Shown one piece after another: positions 1 through 10,959 of a stretch of 64,000 nt of DNA. The notes beneath the pieces are model-generated. The model worked only from the letters and a program-made list of their open reading frames with translations. It made no database searches and was not told the origin of the DNA. The translations under genes and the position numbers were made by a program. This DNA comes from Sarcina ventriculi (GTDB lineage Bacteria; Bacillota; Clostridia; Clostridiales; Clostridiaceae): the NCBI RefSeq assembly GCF_900456775.1, contig NZ_UAUL01000001.1, forward strand, positions 310,001 through 374,000, in the 5' to 3' direction. Each line of letters starts with the position of its first letter. Within the stretch, counting starts at the first letter, position 1.

Positions 1-821
1 AATCTTTCAATAGATACAGCATCATCTAAATCCTTAGCATCTTCTCCATCTATTGTTACCATTTTTATATTTCTAAGATCTAACCTTCCTTTTATTTCAT
101 CTTCAGTTATAAAATCTTCTATATCTAAAGCACTATTTAAAACACTTGGTGGAAAATCCTCAGGCAGATTATACTTCCTTATTATAATATCTATATCAAT
201 CCCTTTATCTCCTGGCCTTCCTAAAATTTCAACAACCTTTCCCTCAGGATTTTTTCTCTTTCCATCTGGCCACCTTGTTATTTCTACCATAACTATTTGA
301 CCTTTTTTAGCCCCATTTCTATCTTTTTTAGATATAAATATATCATTTTGAATTCTTTTATCTTCCGGAAGCACAAATCCAAAACTTTTATTATCTTCAT
401 AAATCCCTACAATATTTTTATTTACTCTTTCAACTATATTAATTATGATACCTTCAGTTCTTTTTCCATTTCTGCCTTCTTTTATTATCTTAGCAACTAC
501 TCTATCACCATTCATGGCACCCATTAAATTAGTTTTTGCTATAAATAAATCTTTAATTCCTTCAATATCAGGAATTAAAAATCCAAATCCTCTGTCATGA
601 ATTTCTATTTTCCCTGTAATGACTCCCATCCTTTGTGCTAAACCTAACTTATCGCTTTCATCTCTTGCAAGTAAGCCTTCTTTTTCCATAGTTTTTATGG
701 CTTTTTTAAAAGACTTATATTCATTCTTATTTATATTAAATATTTTAGCTATTTCGGGAATTTCCATTGGTTTATAAGCTTCTTCTTTCATAAAATTTAG
801 TATAACTTCCTTAAGTCCCAT
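1..821 (-). CDS. rnr: Ribonuclease R, N-terminal part (cut by window edge)
   Basis: 3'-5' exoribonuclease of the RNB family that degrades structured RNA and takes part in mRNA turnover and trans-translation quality control. The 273 visible residues begin with a winged-helix segment (about 1-65), followed by cold-shock-like OB domains (about 70-215, with GFGFL and SFGFVLP RNA-binding motifs). The RNB catalytic domain begins at the edge with the Asp cluster DGEDAKDLDDA. The start ATG at 821 has GGAGGC six bases upstream. It lies downstream of eno-secG on the same strand but behind a terminator, so it probably has its own promoter in the AT-rich gap at 822-990. The truncation is due to the window, not to mutation. 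Confidence 0.93.
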   Translation of the reverse strand, partial: MGLKEVILNFMKEEAYKPMEIPEIAKIFNINKNEYKSFKKAIKTMEKEGLLARDESDKLGLAQRMGVITGKIEIHDRGFGFLIPDIEGIKDLFIAKTNLMGAMNGDRVVAKIIKEGRNGKRTEGIIINIVERVNKNIVGIYEDNKSFGFVLPEDKRIQNDIFISKKDRNGAKKGQIVMVEITRWPDGKRKNPEGKVVEILGRPGDKGIDIDIIIRKYNLPEDFPPSVLNSALDIEDFITEDEIKGRLDLRNIKMVTIDGEDAKDLDDAVSIER

Positions 822-995
822 ATTGCCTCCAACATATATTTTAATTATTAATTTCTAAAATTCTTACCTTATCCTAACACAATAACAAATAATGTTCAAA
901 TAATTACTTCATTATATTATATATTATTATAATATGTAGTAGTTTAAATTTTTAACCTGGGTTTTTATTATTTAAAACTCTATTGTATATTCAAA

Positions 996-1045
996 TAAAA
1001 AACCACCTAAGGTTAAAAATCATTTAAACCCTAAGTGGTGTTTTC
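996..1045 (-). terminator. Terminator after secG
   Basis: Stem arms AACCACCTAAGGTT and AACCCTAAGTGGT separated by about 13 bases. Read on the minus strand, the hairpin ends in a run of T. It lies directly behind the secG stop and separates eno-secG from rnr. Confidence 0.8.
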
Positions 1046-1048
1046 ATA

Positions 1049-1285
1049 TTATGAAAATATATTTAAATTTAATAATATTGTGCATATTGCAAATAATATT
1101 GATGTAACTATTGTAAGTTTTACTAGTCTAGCTTCTTTTGTTCTACCTTTATTTTTAGCAAAAAATGTATCACCATTTCCAGGAACAAATCCACTTAATG
1201 CATCAGATTTACTTGGTTGAACAAGTATAGATATCATTATAATAACAGCTAATATAGCTTCAATAACTATTAAAATATCTCTCAT
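1049..1285 (-). CDS. secG: Preprotein translocase subunit SecG
   Basis: Small membrane subunit of the SecYEG protein-export channel. The 78 residues show the family layout: TM helix 1 (about 3-22), a cytoplasmic loop with the conserved LVQPSKSDALSG and GNGDTFF segments, then TM helix 2 (about 53-74). I chose the ATG at 1285 because GGAGGAG lies five bases upstream; a longer reading frame to 1330 would place that ribosome site inside the gene. It lies about 100 bases downstream of eno, with a terminator behind it. The eno-secG-rnr order is common in Clostridium and Bacillus relatives. Confidence 0.92.
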   Translation of the reverse strand: MRDILIVIEAILAVIIMISILVQPSKSDALSGFVPGNGDTFFAKNKGRTKEARLVKLTIVTSILFAICTILLNLNIFS

Positions 1286-1382
1286 AGAAACTCCTCCTAT
1301 ACACATATTTAACAAATTATATAATAGCATAGTGAGAAGTTATTTACAATAATACTTAAATTTAATTGGTAAATTTATTAAA

Positions 1383-2729
<1,347 letters not shown>

Positions 2730-2888
2730 TCAATATAATTATTTATATACTTTTATATTGTTCCTTATTTCCTAAATATTATTATAATTTTCATTATTAT
2801 TTAAAAATTATTTTAAAATTTCAATATATTTGTTTTTTTTACTTTTTGTGTTAAAATATATATAAATAATTTTATGGATGTGATTTCA

Positions 2889-3644
2889 GTGATTAATTTA
2901 AAAAAATCATTAAGTATAGTATTTTTATGTATTTGTACACCTTCTCTTTTAGGGTGTGGTACTGCTTATATATCCACTAAAGCTAACTTACTTCAAAGCA
3001 ATACTAATCAATCTGATACTAATTCATTTTCTTTATCAGATAACAATATTACTTACAATAACTCAAATGAATCAGATATTCCAATTATAAATTCTAAATT
3101 CTCAATTCTTGTTAATAAAAACAATAATTTAGACAAAGATTATATACCCGATACAAAAACTCCTAATATTCCTTATAAAACAAACTCTTCTGTTAGATAT
3201 GATATTGTTGATTCAGTTGAAAACTTGTTTAAAGATGCAAAAGAAAAAGGCTTTGATTTAATGCTTGTAAGTGGGTATCGCTCTTACGATTTACAATCTT
3301 CTATATATAATAATAATATAAAAAACAAAGGAGAAGCTTGGACAAGTCAATTTTCTGCTAAACCTGGACAAAGTGAACATCAAACAGGCTTAGCTATTGA
3401 TATATCATCTGTATCTCAAGGAGGAGGACTTTATCAATCTTTTGGTGATACAGAAGAAGGAAAGTGGCTTAAAGAAAATTGTGCAAACTACGGGTTTATA
3501 TTAAGATTCTTAAAGGATAAAGAAGACATTACAGGTTATACTTATGAACCTTGGCATTTTAGATATGTTGGAGTTGATGTTGCAAAATATATAATGAAAA
3601 ACAACTTAACTTTTGAGGAATATTTAAAACTTATCAATAATTAA
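2889..3644 (+). CDS. VanY/DacB-type D,D-carboxypeptidase lipoprotein
   Basis: Zinc peptidase of the LAS (M15) family that trims D-Ala from peptidoglycan stem peptides or cuts cell-wall peptides outside the membrane. N-terminal hydrophobic segment with lipobox LLGC (Cys at about residue 23) marks a lipoprotein. An Asn/Ser-rich linker (about 30-105) precedes the catalytic domain. The family zinc signatures are SEHQTGLAID and EPWHFRYVG, preceded by LVSGYRS. I prefer the GTG at 2889, since GGATGTG lies just upstream; an in-frame ATG at 2874 has no ribosome site. Transcribed alone, divergent from eno. It resembles VanY, but there is no vanH, vanX or vanS/R context. Confidence 0.85.
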   Translation: MINLKKSLSIVFLCICTPSLLGCGTAYISTKANLLQSNTNQSDTNSFSLSDNNITYNNSNESDIPIINSKFSILVNKNNNLDKDYIPDTKTPNIPYKTNSSVRYDIVDSVENLFKDAKEKGFDLMLVSGYRSYDLQSSIYNNNIKNKGEAWTSQFSAKPGQSEHQTGLAIDISSVSQGGGLYQSFGDTEEGKWLKENCANYGFILRFLKDKEDITGYTYEPWHFRYVGVDVAKYIMKNNLTFEEYLKLINN

Positions 3645-3653
3645 TACTAAAAA

Positions 3654-3690
3654 TAGCAAGGATATTTTCTCCTTTAATATATCCTTGCTA
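3654..3690. terminator. Hairpin between convergent genes
   Basis: Twelve-base arms TAGCAAGGATAT and ATATCCTTGCTA with a 13-base loop. On the minus strand the hairpin is followed by TTTTTAG, so it fits best as terminator of the dipeptidase gene; it may also serve the carboxypeptidase gene. Confidence 0.7.
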
Positions 3691-3762
3691 AATATAACGA
3701 ATTAAAAAAGATATCATTCTATACTATCTTTATATAGTATTAAAATATTTTAAATAATAAAA

Positions 3763-4782
3763 CTATCTTAGAACATCTTTAATAACTCTTGTAACATTTT
3801 TTTCCCAAAGCTTTTCTATAAAATCATCACTAAATTTATCTTTTTTTAATGCATGTAAAAGTTTATTCATTTCTCCTACATTCGCCATCTCTAAAGTACT
3901 ATCTACTCCATCAAAATCTCCACCTAGAGATAAAACATCATCTCCACCTATGTTTCTTATATACTTTATATGATTTACTATATCTGATACATAACTTATA
4001 TTATCATCTCTGTTGCTTAAAAATCTTCCAAAGTAATTTATACCTATTGTTCCACCAGCATTTGCAATTGCTTTTATCATATCATCTGTTAAATTTCTTG
4101 GATGACTAGCTAATGCTCTTGCGTTTGAATGAGATGCTACAAATGGTTTCTTAGAATGTTTCACCACATCCCAAAATCCACCATCTGATAAATGAGATAC
4201 ATCAACTAACATTCCAAGTTCATTCATTCTTTCAATTGTTTCAATTCCTTTTTTCTTAAGCCCTTTATTCATAAACTTAGCAACTGCATTAGGATATCCC
4301 AATTCATTTTCATGATTCCAAGTTATTGTTATAAGCCTAACCCCTTTATTGTAAACATCTTCTATTCTTTCTAACTTTCCTTCTATTGCACCACCCTCTT
4401 CAATTGTTAAAAATGCAGATATTTTATTTTCGTTAAAATTTTTCTCCATTTCATCATAATTTCTTGCAATTGCAATACTATCTTTATTTTCATCTAAGTT
4501 TTTCATCAAAGTTTCATACATTAAATTAAAGTAATTATACGGTGTTTGTTTTATCTTTTTCAAATAATCATATTCAACAAATAAAGCAAAAAATTGAGCC
4601 TTAGCATTGGCTAATCTTAATTTTTCTAAATCCACATGTAAATCATTCTTTTTTAAATTCATTTTTTCTTCTATGACATTTTCATAACTACTATTAGTTG
4701 TTCCATCTTTTTGAAATGAATGACCTTTACTATTTGTGTGTATAAGACTTATTGTATCACAGTGCATATCTATAAGATTCAT
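3763..4782 (-). CDS. Membrane dipeptidase-like peptidase (M19)
   Basis: Metallo-dipeptidase of the renal dipeptidase family (TIM-barrel, amidohydrolase fold) that hydrolyses dipeptides, including those with D-residues at the C-terminus. Visible metal-site motifs: DMHCDT at the N-terminus (HxD), the bridging Glu in TIEEGGAIEG, His in VDVSHLSDGG and ASHSNARAL, and GGDFDGVD near the end. Length 339 residues fits the family. The ATG at 4782 follows GGGGGAA at good spacing; an in-frame upstream ATG at 4797 would overlap that site. No signal peptide, so probably cytoplasmic despite the family name. Monocistronic, convergent with the carboxypeptidase gene. Confidence 0.9.
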   Translation of the reverse strand: MNLIDMHCDTISLIHTNSKGHSFQKDGTTNSSYENVIEEKMNLKKNDLHVDLEKLRLANAKAQFFALFVEYDYLKKIKQTPYNYFNLMYETLMKNLDENKDSIAIARNYDEMEKNFNENKISAFLTIEEGGAIEGKLERIEDVYNKGVRLITITWNHENELGYPNAVAKFMNKGLKKKGIETIERMNELGMLVDVSHLSDGGFWDVVKHSKKPFVASHSNARALASHPRNLTDDMIKAIANAGGTIGINYFGRFLSNRDDNISYVSDIVNHIKYIRNIGGDDVLSLGGDFDGVDSTLEMANVGEMNKLLHALKKDKFSDDFIEKLWEKNVTRVIKDVLR

Positions 4783-5017
4783 ATAAAATTCCCCCATTAA
4801 TAAATTTGATTTTTTGCTATATTTTTACGGATTTATTTTACTATCTAATTATACAACTAAATCCTATAATTTACATGACTTTTTTAATTATTAATTATTA
4901 AACCTTTTAGCATTAAATAATTTTATTATTTTTAATTTTTTTAATATTTATCTTTTAATTGTTTAATACTATTATTAAATCATAACCTTTAATTTACTAT
5001 ATTCAAAGGAGGTTTTT

Positions 5018-5818
5018 ATGACCATTTTCAAAAAAACTTTAAATGTTTTAGGTGCTGTTATAGGAATTCCACTACTTCTTTATTCCTTATTATACATAGC
5101 TAATTTTATTATTTTATATTTTTTTATTACAGTTGAGAAAATTTCTAACGTTTCATATCTAAACGAAGTTTTAATTAATACTGCTTATATAGGAACATTG
5201 ATTGGTGAAGGACTCACAGTTTTTATATTATTTATAATTTTTATATTTATTCCTAAAAATTTAATTAAAAGATGCAATTTCAAAGAAATAAATAGTAAAA
5301 AACTACCTGTGATAATTTGTTTAACAATAGGTCTTAGTTTATTTTCAATGCTCTTTGTAATTTTAGGTCAAAACTTTTTTCCAAGCTATCAAACTGTAGA
5401 AAACACTATGAATGCAGCTAAAAATTCGTATATTAAAATGCTAGTTGTGCTTTTAATTGGACCTATTTTTGAAGAAATTATATTTAGAGGTGCTATATTC
5501 TCTATTTTAAGAAAAAACATTCCTCTTGTACCTGCAATTATAATTCAAGCAATATTATTTGGTCTTCTACACGGAAATCCACTTCAAGGAATTTATGCGT
5601 TCTTTTTAGGCATTGTTTTATGCTTAATTTACCTTTATACAGGAAGCATTCTAGGAAATATGCTTTGTCATATAATATTTAATATCTTAGGAAGTGTTAT
5701 CTTACCTATAGTTTTTGCTATTTTCCCAAATATTTTAATAATTACTATTTTAGGAATTATATTTTTATTTCTTGCTTATCATTTTTATAAAAAAGAACAT
5801 CTATATAAAATACAATAA
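5018..5818 (+). CDS. CPBP family intramembrane metalloprotease
   Basis: Polytopic membrane protein of the CAAX protease/bacteriocin-processing (CPBP, Abi) family, 266 residues with about seven to eight hydrophobic helices. The three family motifs are present: FEEIIFRG (about 155-162), FGLLHG with the catalytic His (about 185-190) and the late HIIFN (about 235). Ideal AAGGAGG sits six bases before the ATG. Substrate unknown: relatives process prenylated proteins, give self-immunity to bacteriocins or act in stress signalling. No bacteriocin gene is visible nearby. It is a single-gene unit inside the glycolytic cluster, on the opposite strand. Confidence 0.87.
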   Translation: MTIFKKTLNVLGAVIGIPLLLYSLLYIANFIILYFFITVEKISNVSYLNEVLINTAYIGTLIGEGLTVFILFIIFIFIPKNLIKRCNFKEINSKKLPVIICLTIGLSLFSMLFVILGQNFFPSYQTVENTMNAAKNSYIKMLVVLLIGPIFEEIIFRGAIFSILRKNIPLVPAIIIQAILFGLLHGNPLQGIYAFFLGIVLCLIYLYTGSILGNMLCHIIFNILGSVILPIVFAIFPNILIITILGIIFLFLAYHFYKKEHLYKIQ

Positions 5819-5826
5819 AATTTCAT

Positions 5827-5864
5827 AAAAAAAACACATAGGATTTTTTCCTAAGTGTTTTTTT
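5827..5864. terminator. Bidirectional terminator between CPBP gene and gpmI
   Basis: Arms AACACATAGG and CCTAAGTGTT (one mismatch) around a six-T loop, flanked by an A-run on the left and a T-run on the right. It can end transcription from both convergent genes. Confidence 0.85.
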
Positions 5865-5872
5865 ATTTAAAA

Positions 5873-7408
5873 CTATTTTATTAAATTTTCACCTGTCATT
5901 TCAGAAGGTACTTCAAGTCCCATAACTGTAAGCATTGTTGGTGCTATGTCAGCTAATTTTCCTTTAGATTTTAACTCTTTTCCTTCTGAATCTTTTGAAA
6001 TCCAAAGGAAAGGAACTTCATCAGTTGTATGAGCTGTCATAGGATTTCCTGTTGAATAATCTATCATAACTTCAGCATTACCATGGTCTGCAGTTACAAA
6101 TACTGTTCCATCTTTCTCAAGAACTTTTTCAACTACTTTTCCAAGACAAGTATCTACTGTCTCTATTGCTTTAACAGCAGCTTCCATAACTCCTGTATGT
6201 CCCACCATATCAGGGTTTGCAAAGTTTAATATAATCATATCATATTTATCTTGATCTAATCTACTTATTAATTCTTCAGTAACTTCATTTGCACTCATTT
6301 CTGGTTTTAAATCATAAGTTGCAACCTTTGGAGATGCGATTAATGCTCTATCCTCATTAGCATTTGGAGTTTCAACTCCTCCATTAAAGAAGAAAGTTAC
6401 ATGTGCATACTTTTCAGTTTCTGCTATTCTTAATTGATTTAATCCATTTTTAGACACATATTCCCCTAAAGTATTAGTTAACTTTTCAGCTCTATATGCA
6501 ACATCAACATTTTGTAATGTTTTATCATATTGAGTCATTGTTACAAATACTAAATTAAGATTTTGTCTTTCAAATCCATCAAACTCTTTTTCAGTTATAG
6601 CTCTTGTCATTTCTCTAGCTCTATCTGGTCTAAAGTTGAAGAATATAACAGAATCTCCACTCTTAATTCTAGCTACTGGCTCTCCATTTTTTTCTATAAC
6701 ACATGGTAAAACAAATTCGTCTGATTTATTATCATGATATGAATTTTCCATACATTCTACGGCTGAAGATGCTTTTTGTCCTTCTCCTAAAACCATAGCA
6801 TTATATGCTAATTGAACTCTTTCCCATCTGTTATCTCTATCCATTGCATAATATCTACCACTTATAGTAGCTATTTCACCTACTCCAATTTCCTTCATGT
6901 AGCTCTCTAATTCCTTAACGAAATCTACACCTGAACCTGGAGCAACATCTCTTCCATCCATAAAACAATGAACATAAACTTTAGTTAACCCTTTTTGTTT
7001 AGCTAAATCTAAAAGTCCTTTTAAGTGATCTATATGTGAATGAACTCCTCCATTTGATAAAAGTCCCATTAAATGTAATGCAGTATCATTTTCCTCTACA
7101 TTTTTAACTGCCTTACATAATGATTCATTTTTAAAGAAATTACCTTCTTTTATTTCTTTAGTTATTCTAGTTAATTCTTGATATACTATTCTTCCTGAAC
7201 CTATATTTAAATGCCCAACTTCTGAATTTCCCATTTGACCTTCTGGTAGTCCAACTTCTAAACCTGAAGCTTCTAATTTAGTATGTGGGTATTTAGCAAA
7301 ATATTTATCATAATTTGGTTTTTTAGCCATTTCTACAGCATTTCCATCTTCTTTTGGAGCTATTCCAAATCCATCTAATATCATTAATAATACTGGTTTT
7401 TTAGTCAT
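5873..7408 (-). CDS. gpmI: 2,3-bisphosphoglycerate-independent phosphoglycerate mutase
   Basis: Interconverts 3- and 2-phosphoglycerate with two Mn ions. Alkaline-phosphatase superfamily fold, 511 residues, the usual length. LMILDGFG (Asp at about 12) and [15 protein letters not shown] (catalytic Ser at about 63) supply metal and phosphoserine sites. The inserted phosphotransferase domain spans about 80-310, and the C-terminal metal ligands are in [12 protein letters not shown] and [19 protein letters not shown] precedes the ATG. It is separated from tpiA by about 300 bases containing the tpiA terminator, so it has its own promoter. The order gap-pgk-tpi-gpmI-eno is retained, but the unit is split. 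Confidence 0.97.
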   Translation of the reverse strand: MTKKPVLLMILDGFGIAPKEDGNAVEMAKKPNYDKYFAKYPHTKLEASGLEVGLPEGQMGNSEVGHLNIGSGRIVYQELTRITKEIKEGNFFKNESLCKAVKNVEENDTALHLMGLLSNGGVHSHIDHLKGLLDLAKQKGLTKVYVHCFMDGRDVAPGSGVDFVKELESYMKEIGVGEIATISGRYYAMDRDNRWERVQLAYNAMVLGEGQKASSAVECMENSYHDNKSDEFVLPCVIEKNGEPVARIKSGDSVIFFNFRPDRAREMTRAITEKEFDGFERQNLNLVFVTMTQYDKTLQNVDVAYRAEKLTNTLGEYVSKNGLNQLRIAETEKYAHVTFFFNGGVETPNANEDRALIASPKVATYDLKPEMSANEVTEELISRLDQDKYDMIILNFANPDMVGHTGVMEAAVKAIETVDTCLGKVVEKVLEKDGTVFVTADHGNAEVMIDYSTGNPMTAHTTDEVPFLWISKDSEGKELKSKGKLADIAPTMLTVMGLEVPSEMTGENLIK

Positions 7409-7630
7409 CTTAATCCTCCAAACTTTTCTATTTAATTATCGAAATTAAAATAAATTTTCTATCTATAAATATTAAAATATAAAAACATTTTTTATTCTTT
7501 TTATATGCTTGTTTAACAAATTTATTATACTATATTTTAAAAATTCAAACAACTGATAAATATTATTAAACATTTTACAAAAACTATCCATACTTAGTTA
7601 TTAAAACAATTGCTATATAAAAATTAAAAA
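7409..7630 (-). other. gpmI upstream region
   Basis: About 220 AT-rich bases between the tpiA terminator and gpmI. I see no reading frame. TATACT- and TATAAT-like boxes on the minus strand near 7520-7535 could be the gpmI promoter. GGGAC/GTCCC repeats of the CggR type are absent. Confidence 0.4.
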
Positions 7631-7695
7631 AGCTATATCAAAATAGACTTTTTAACTTATTTTTATAAGTCATAAATTTATCTTTTTGATATAGC
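7631..7695 (-). terminator. Terminator of the cggR-gap-pgk-tpi operon
   Basis: Long-looped hairpin: arms GCTATATCAAAA and TTTTGATATAGC, followed on the minus strand by TTTTTTAATTTTTA. It lies just behind the tpiA stop and ends the glycolytic operon. Confidence 0.88.
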
Positions 7696-7711
7696 CCTTA
7701 GTTATATTTTA

Positions 7712-8458
7712 TTAGAAATTAACTATTTGTGAGAAGTCTGAAGCTTTTAAGCTAGCTCCACCAACTAAAGCACCATCAATATCAGACATAGCCATTTGAT
7801 TCTTTATAGTGTTTGGTTTAACTGATCCACCGTATTGTATTCTTACTTTATCAGCAACTTCTTTTCCAAACATTTCAGCAACAACGCCTCTTATAGCCAT
7901 TATTGTTTCATTAGCTTGTTCATCTGTAGCAGTTTTACCAGTTCCTATAGCCCAAATTGGTTCGTAAGCTATAACAACTTTTTCAACTAATTCCTTTGAT
8001 AATTCTTCTAAGTCAGCTTTTATTTGAGCTCCAACAACTTGATTAGTTGTTCCGTTTTCTCTTTGTTCTAAAGTTTCTCCACAGCAAAGTATTGGAGTTA
8101 TGTTGTGTGCAAATGCAGCCTTAACTTTTTTATTTAAAGCTTCATCTGTTTCATTGAAATATTCTCTTCTTTCACTATGTCCTAAAATAACATATTCTAT
8201 TCCCATAGCTTCAAGCATTACTGGTGAAACTTCCCCAGTGAAGGCTCCACTATTTTCAAAATGCATATTTTGTGCAGCTATTTTAACATTTGAACCTTTG
8301 GCAGCTTCTAAAGCAGCACTTAAACACACAAATGTTGGACATATAACAACATCACACTTAGCATCTTTAACTAATGGTTTTAATTCATTTATCATTTCTA
8401 CTGCTTCTGCAGGAGTTTTATTCATTTTCCAGTTTCCAGCTATTATTGGAGTTCTCAT
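7712..8458 (-). CDS. tpiA: Triose-phosphate isomerase
   Basis: Interconverts dihydroxyacetone phosphate and glyceraldehyde-3-phosphate. TIM barrel of 248 residues with all catalytic signatures: AGNWKMNKT (Asn and Lys), GHSERRE (His at about 95), the catalytic Glu in [13 protein letters not shown] and the phosphate loops YGGSVKP and LVGGASL. The ATG at 8458 follows AGGTGA with five-base spacing; the GTG at 8467 would overlap that site. Third structural gene behind cggR, about 114 bases after pgk, with a strong hairpin in the gap. Confidence 0.97.
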   Translation of the reverse strand: MRTPIIAGNWKMNKTPAEAVEMINELKPLVKDAKCDVVICPTFVCLSAALEAAKGSNVKIAAQNMHFENSGAFTGEVSPVMLEAMGIEYVILGHSERREYFNETDEALNKKVKAAFAHNITPILCCGETLEQRENGTTNQVVGAQIKADLEELSKELVEKVVIAYEPIWAIGTGKTATDEQANETIMAIRGVVAEMFGKEVADKVRIQYGGSVKPNTIKNQMAMSDIDGALVGGASLKASDFSQIVNF

Positions 8459-8496
8459 ATCTTTCACCTCATAATTTTTTAATATTTTAAAAAGGC

Positions 8497-8526
8497 GTAG
8501 ATATTATCTTTTAAGATAATATCTAC
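8497..8526 (-). terminator. Intercistronic hairpin between pgk and tpiA
   Basis: Perfect 14-bp stem (GTAGATATTATCTT and its complement) with a two-base loop, followed on the minus strand by GCCTTTTTAAAATATT. It looks like a terminator, but tpiA starts only about 40 bases later with no clear promoter between. It may be a partial terminator or an RNA-stability element. Confidence 0.65.
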
Positions 8527-8572
8527 TTTATAATTTCTTCAATCTATCAATCTTATATTATCTATATTTAAA

Positions 8573-9751
8573 TTATTTATCGTTTAAAGCAGCTATTCCT
8601 GGTAAAGTTTTTCCTTCTAAGAATTCAAGTGAAGCTCCACCACCAGTTGAAATGTGTGTCATTTTATCACCAAATCCCAATGTATTAACAGCAGCAGCTG
8701 AATCTCCTCCACCAATTACTGTTGTAGCATCTGCATCTGCCATAGCCTTGGCAACAGCTATTGTTCCTTTGTTGAAGTTTTCAAATTCGAATACTCCCAT
8801 AGGTCCATTCCATATAACTGTTTTAGCATCTTTTATAGCTTCTGCATAAATAGCTTCTGTTTTAGGTCCTATATCTAATCCCATAAATCCATCTTGGATA
8901 TTTTGATCTTCAGTAATAACAGGAGCAACATCTTTAAATTCAGCAGCAACTCTGTGATCTACTGGTAATAAGAATCTAACTCCTTTAGCTTCAGCATCAG
9001 CTATCATTTTTTTAGCGTAGTCTAATCTATCTTCTTCAACTAAAGAATTTCCAACGCTATATCCTTGAGCTTTTAAGAATGTGTAAGCCATTCCTCCACC
9101 TATTATTAAAGTGTTAACCTTATCTAATAAGTTTTCTATAACTGCTATTTTATCTGAAACCTTAGCTCCACCTAATATAGCAACAAATGGTCTTACTGGA
9201 TTGTTAACTGCTTCTCCTAAGAATTTTAATTCTTTTTGAATTAAATATCCACATACTGCAGTATCAACGAATTTAGTTACACCTTCAGTTGAAGAGTGAG
9301 CTCTATGAGCTGTACCAAATGCATCATTTACATAAATATCACAAAGGCTAGCTAATTCTTTTGATAATTCTTCACCATTTTTAGTTTCTTCTTTTCTGCA
9401 TCTTGTGTTTTCTAATAAAACAACATCTCCGTCTTTCATGTCAGCAACTGCTTTTCTAGCATTTTCTCCAACAACTTCTTGGTCAGCAGCAAAAACTACA
9501 GTTTTTCCTAACATTTCGCTTAATCTTACAGCAACTGGTGCTAAAGATTTTGAAGCATCTTTTCCTAAGTGTGAACAAAGGATAACTTTTGCTCCGTTTT
9601 CTATTAAATATTTTATAGTAGGAAGAGCCCCTTTTAATCTATTTTCATCTGTTATAACTCCGTCTTTTAATGGTACGTTAAAGTCGCATCTTACTAAAAC
9701 TTTTTTTCCGTTTACTTGGATATCTTCAATAGTTTTTTTATTGTAACTCAT
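8573..9751 (-). CDS. pgk: Phosphoglycerate kinase
   Basis: Transfers phosphate from 1,3-bisphosphoglycerate to ADP. Two-lobed kinase of 392 residues. The N-lobe has the substrate signature [12 protein letters not shown] (about 18-29), the basic-patch motif LCSHLGKD and [11 protein letters not shown]. The hinge region has [11 protein letters not shown], and the C-lobe nucleotide site has WNGPMGVFE and GGGDSAAA, ending with [13 protein letters not shown]. The ATG at 9751 follows GAGGTGAATTTC; the upstream GTG at 9760 lies too close to the ribosome site. It follows gap after a 133-base gap with two hairpins. Confidence 0.97.
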   Translation of the reverse strand: MSYNKKTIEDIQVNGKKVLVRCDFNVPLKDGVITDENRLKGALPTIKYLIENGAKVILCSHLGKDASKSLAPVAVRLSEMLGKTVVFAADQEVVGENARKAVADMKDGDVVLLENTRCRKEETKNGEELSKELASLCDIYVNDAFGTAHRAHSSTEGVTKFVDTAVCGYLIQKELKFLGEAVNNPVRPFVAILGGAKVSDKIAVIENLLDKVNTLIIGGGMAYTFLKAQGYSVGNSLVEEDRLDYAKKMIADAEAKGVRFLLPVDHRVAAEFKDVAPVITEDQNIQDGFMGLDIGPKTEAIYAEAIKDAKTVIWNGPMGVFEFENFNKGTIAVAKAMADADATTVIGGGDSAAAVNTLGFGDKMTHISTGGGASLEFLEGKTLPGIAALNDK

Positions 9752-9786
9752 GAAATTCACCTCTAAATTTTATTTATATTTAAAAT

Positions 9787-9823
9787 GGTCCGGTCCTAAA
9801 GTGTACGCCTTAAAGACCGGACC
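9787..9823 (-). other. GC-rich stem-loop between gap and pgk
   Basis: Perfect 9-bp inverted repeat GGTCCGGTC / GACCGGACC with a 19-base loop, strikingly GC-rich for this genome. It sits in the intercistronic RNA about 60 bases behind the gap stop. On the minus strand it is followed by ATTTTAAATA, a poor T-tract. It is more likely an RNA processing or 3'-end stabilising element for gap mRNA than a full terminator. Confidence 0.7.
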
Positions 9824-9835
9824 CATCATAGGATC

Positions 9836-9861
9836 ATATAAGACCTATAAAAATCTTATAT
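9836..9861 (-). other. Second gap-pgk intercistronic hairpin
   Basis: Arms ATATAAGA and TCTTATAT with a ten-base loop, AT-rich, immediately behind the gap stop and upstream (in transcript order) of the GC-rich stem-loop. Probably part of the same mRNA 3' structure. Confidence 0.45.
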
Positions 9862-9884
9862 CCTTATTTATTAAAATACTAAAA

Positions 9885-10898
9885 TTAAGCTAATTCAGCA
9901 AAGTATTTAATTGTTCTAACCATTTGGCTAGTGTATGAATTTTCGTTATCATACCATGCAACAACTTGAACTTGGTATAATCCTTCTCCGATTTCAGATA
10001 CCATTGTTTGAGTTGCATCGAATAATGAACCATAAGTGATTCCTACGATATCAGAAGAAACTAATTGTTCTTCAGTGTAACCAAATGATTCATTTGAAGC
10101 AGCTTTCATAGCAGCGTTTATAGCTTCTTTAGTTATGTTTTCACCTTTAACTACAGCTGTTAAGATTGTAGTTGATCCAGTTGGAACTGGAACTCTTTGT
10201 GCAGATCCTATTAATTTTCCGTTTAATTCTGGAATAACTAATCCTATAGCTTTAGCAGCACCAGTTGAGTTTGGTACTATGTTAACAGCAGCAGCTCTAG
10301 CTCTTCTGAAGTCACCTTTTCTATGTGGTCCATCTAAAACCATTTGATCTCCAGTATAAGCATGAATTGTTGACATTATACCTGATTGAATTGTTGCAAA
10401 ATCATTTAAAGCTTTAGCCATTGGAGCTAAGCAGTTTGTAGTACAAGATGCAGCAGATATTATTTTATCTTCAGCTGTTAATACATTTTGGTTTACGTTG
10501 AATACAACTGTTGGAAGGTCGTTTCCAGCAGGAGCTGATATAACAACTTTTTTAGCACCAGCATCTATATGAGCTTGTGATTTAGCTTTTGATACATAGA
10601 ATCCTGTACATTCTAAAACTACGTCTACTCCGATTTCTCCCCATGGTAATTTAGAAGCATCAGCTTCAGCATAGATTCTGATTTCTTTTCCATCAACTGT
10701 AATAGAATCTTCTCCAGCTACAACTTTATCACATAAAGCGTATCTTCCTTGAGCTGAATCATATTTTAATAAATGAGCTAACATTTTTGGGCTAGTTAAG
10801 TCGTTTATAGCAACTATTTCATACCCTTCTGCTCCAAACATTTGTCTAAATGCAAGACGTCCAATACGTCCAAATCCGTTAATAGCAACTTTTACCAT
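9885..10898 (-). CDS. gap: Glyceraldehyde-3-phosphate dehydrogenase, type I
   Basis: NAD-dependent oxidation and phosphorylation of glyceraldehyde-3-phosphate in glycolysis. 337 residues: Rossmann NAD fold with NGFGRIGR at the N-terminus and Asp in AINDLTSP. Active-site Cys is in [12 protein letters not shown] (about 153-157), followed by the catalytic His in [22 protein letters not shown], and [13 protein letters not shown] at the C-terminus. Strong AGGAGG is eight bases from the ATG. It is the first structural gene after cggR, 61 bases downstream, so CggR should control it. Confidence 0.97.
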   Translation of the reverse strand: MVKVAINGFGRIGRLAFRQMFGAEGYEIVAINDLTSPKMLAHLLKYDSAQGRYALCDKVVAGEDSITVDGKEIRIYAEADASKLPWGEIGVDVVLECTGFYVSKAKSQAHIDAGAKKVVISAPAGNDLPTVVFNVNQNVLTAEDKIISAASCTTNCLAPMAKALNDFATIQSGIMSTIHAYTGDQMVLDGPHRKGDFRRARAAAVNIVPNSTGAAKAIGLVIPELNGKLIGSAQRVPVPTGSTTILTAVVKGENITKEAINAAMKAASNESFGYTEEQLVSSDIVGITYGSLFDATQTMVSEIGEGLYQVQVVAWYDNENSYTSQMVRTIKYFAELA

Positions 10899-10959
10899 TG
10901 TGAATTCCTCCTAAATATAAATAGATATATATAAAATATTTTTAAATATTTTAAACGAT

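Noticed and set aside
1-821. rnr as a truncated pseudogene
   Set aside because: It simply runs off the window edge in an open frame; likewise mprF at the other end.
8100-8474. Plus-strand frame opposite tpiA (124 codons)
   Set aside because: It is fully covered by tpiA on the other strand, which has clear family motifs; codon bias makes an open antisense frame.
9787-9823. GC-rich hairpin between gap and pgk as another CggR operator
   Set aside because: It lacks the two GGGAC boxes with 20-base spacing; it is a symmetric stem-loop in transcribed RNA.
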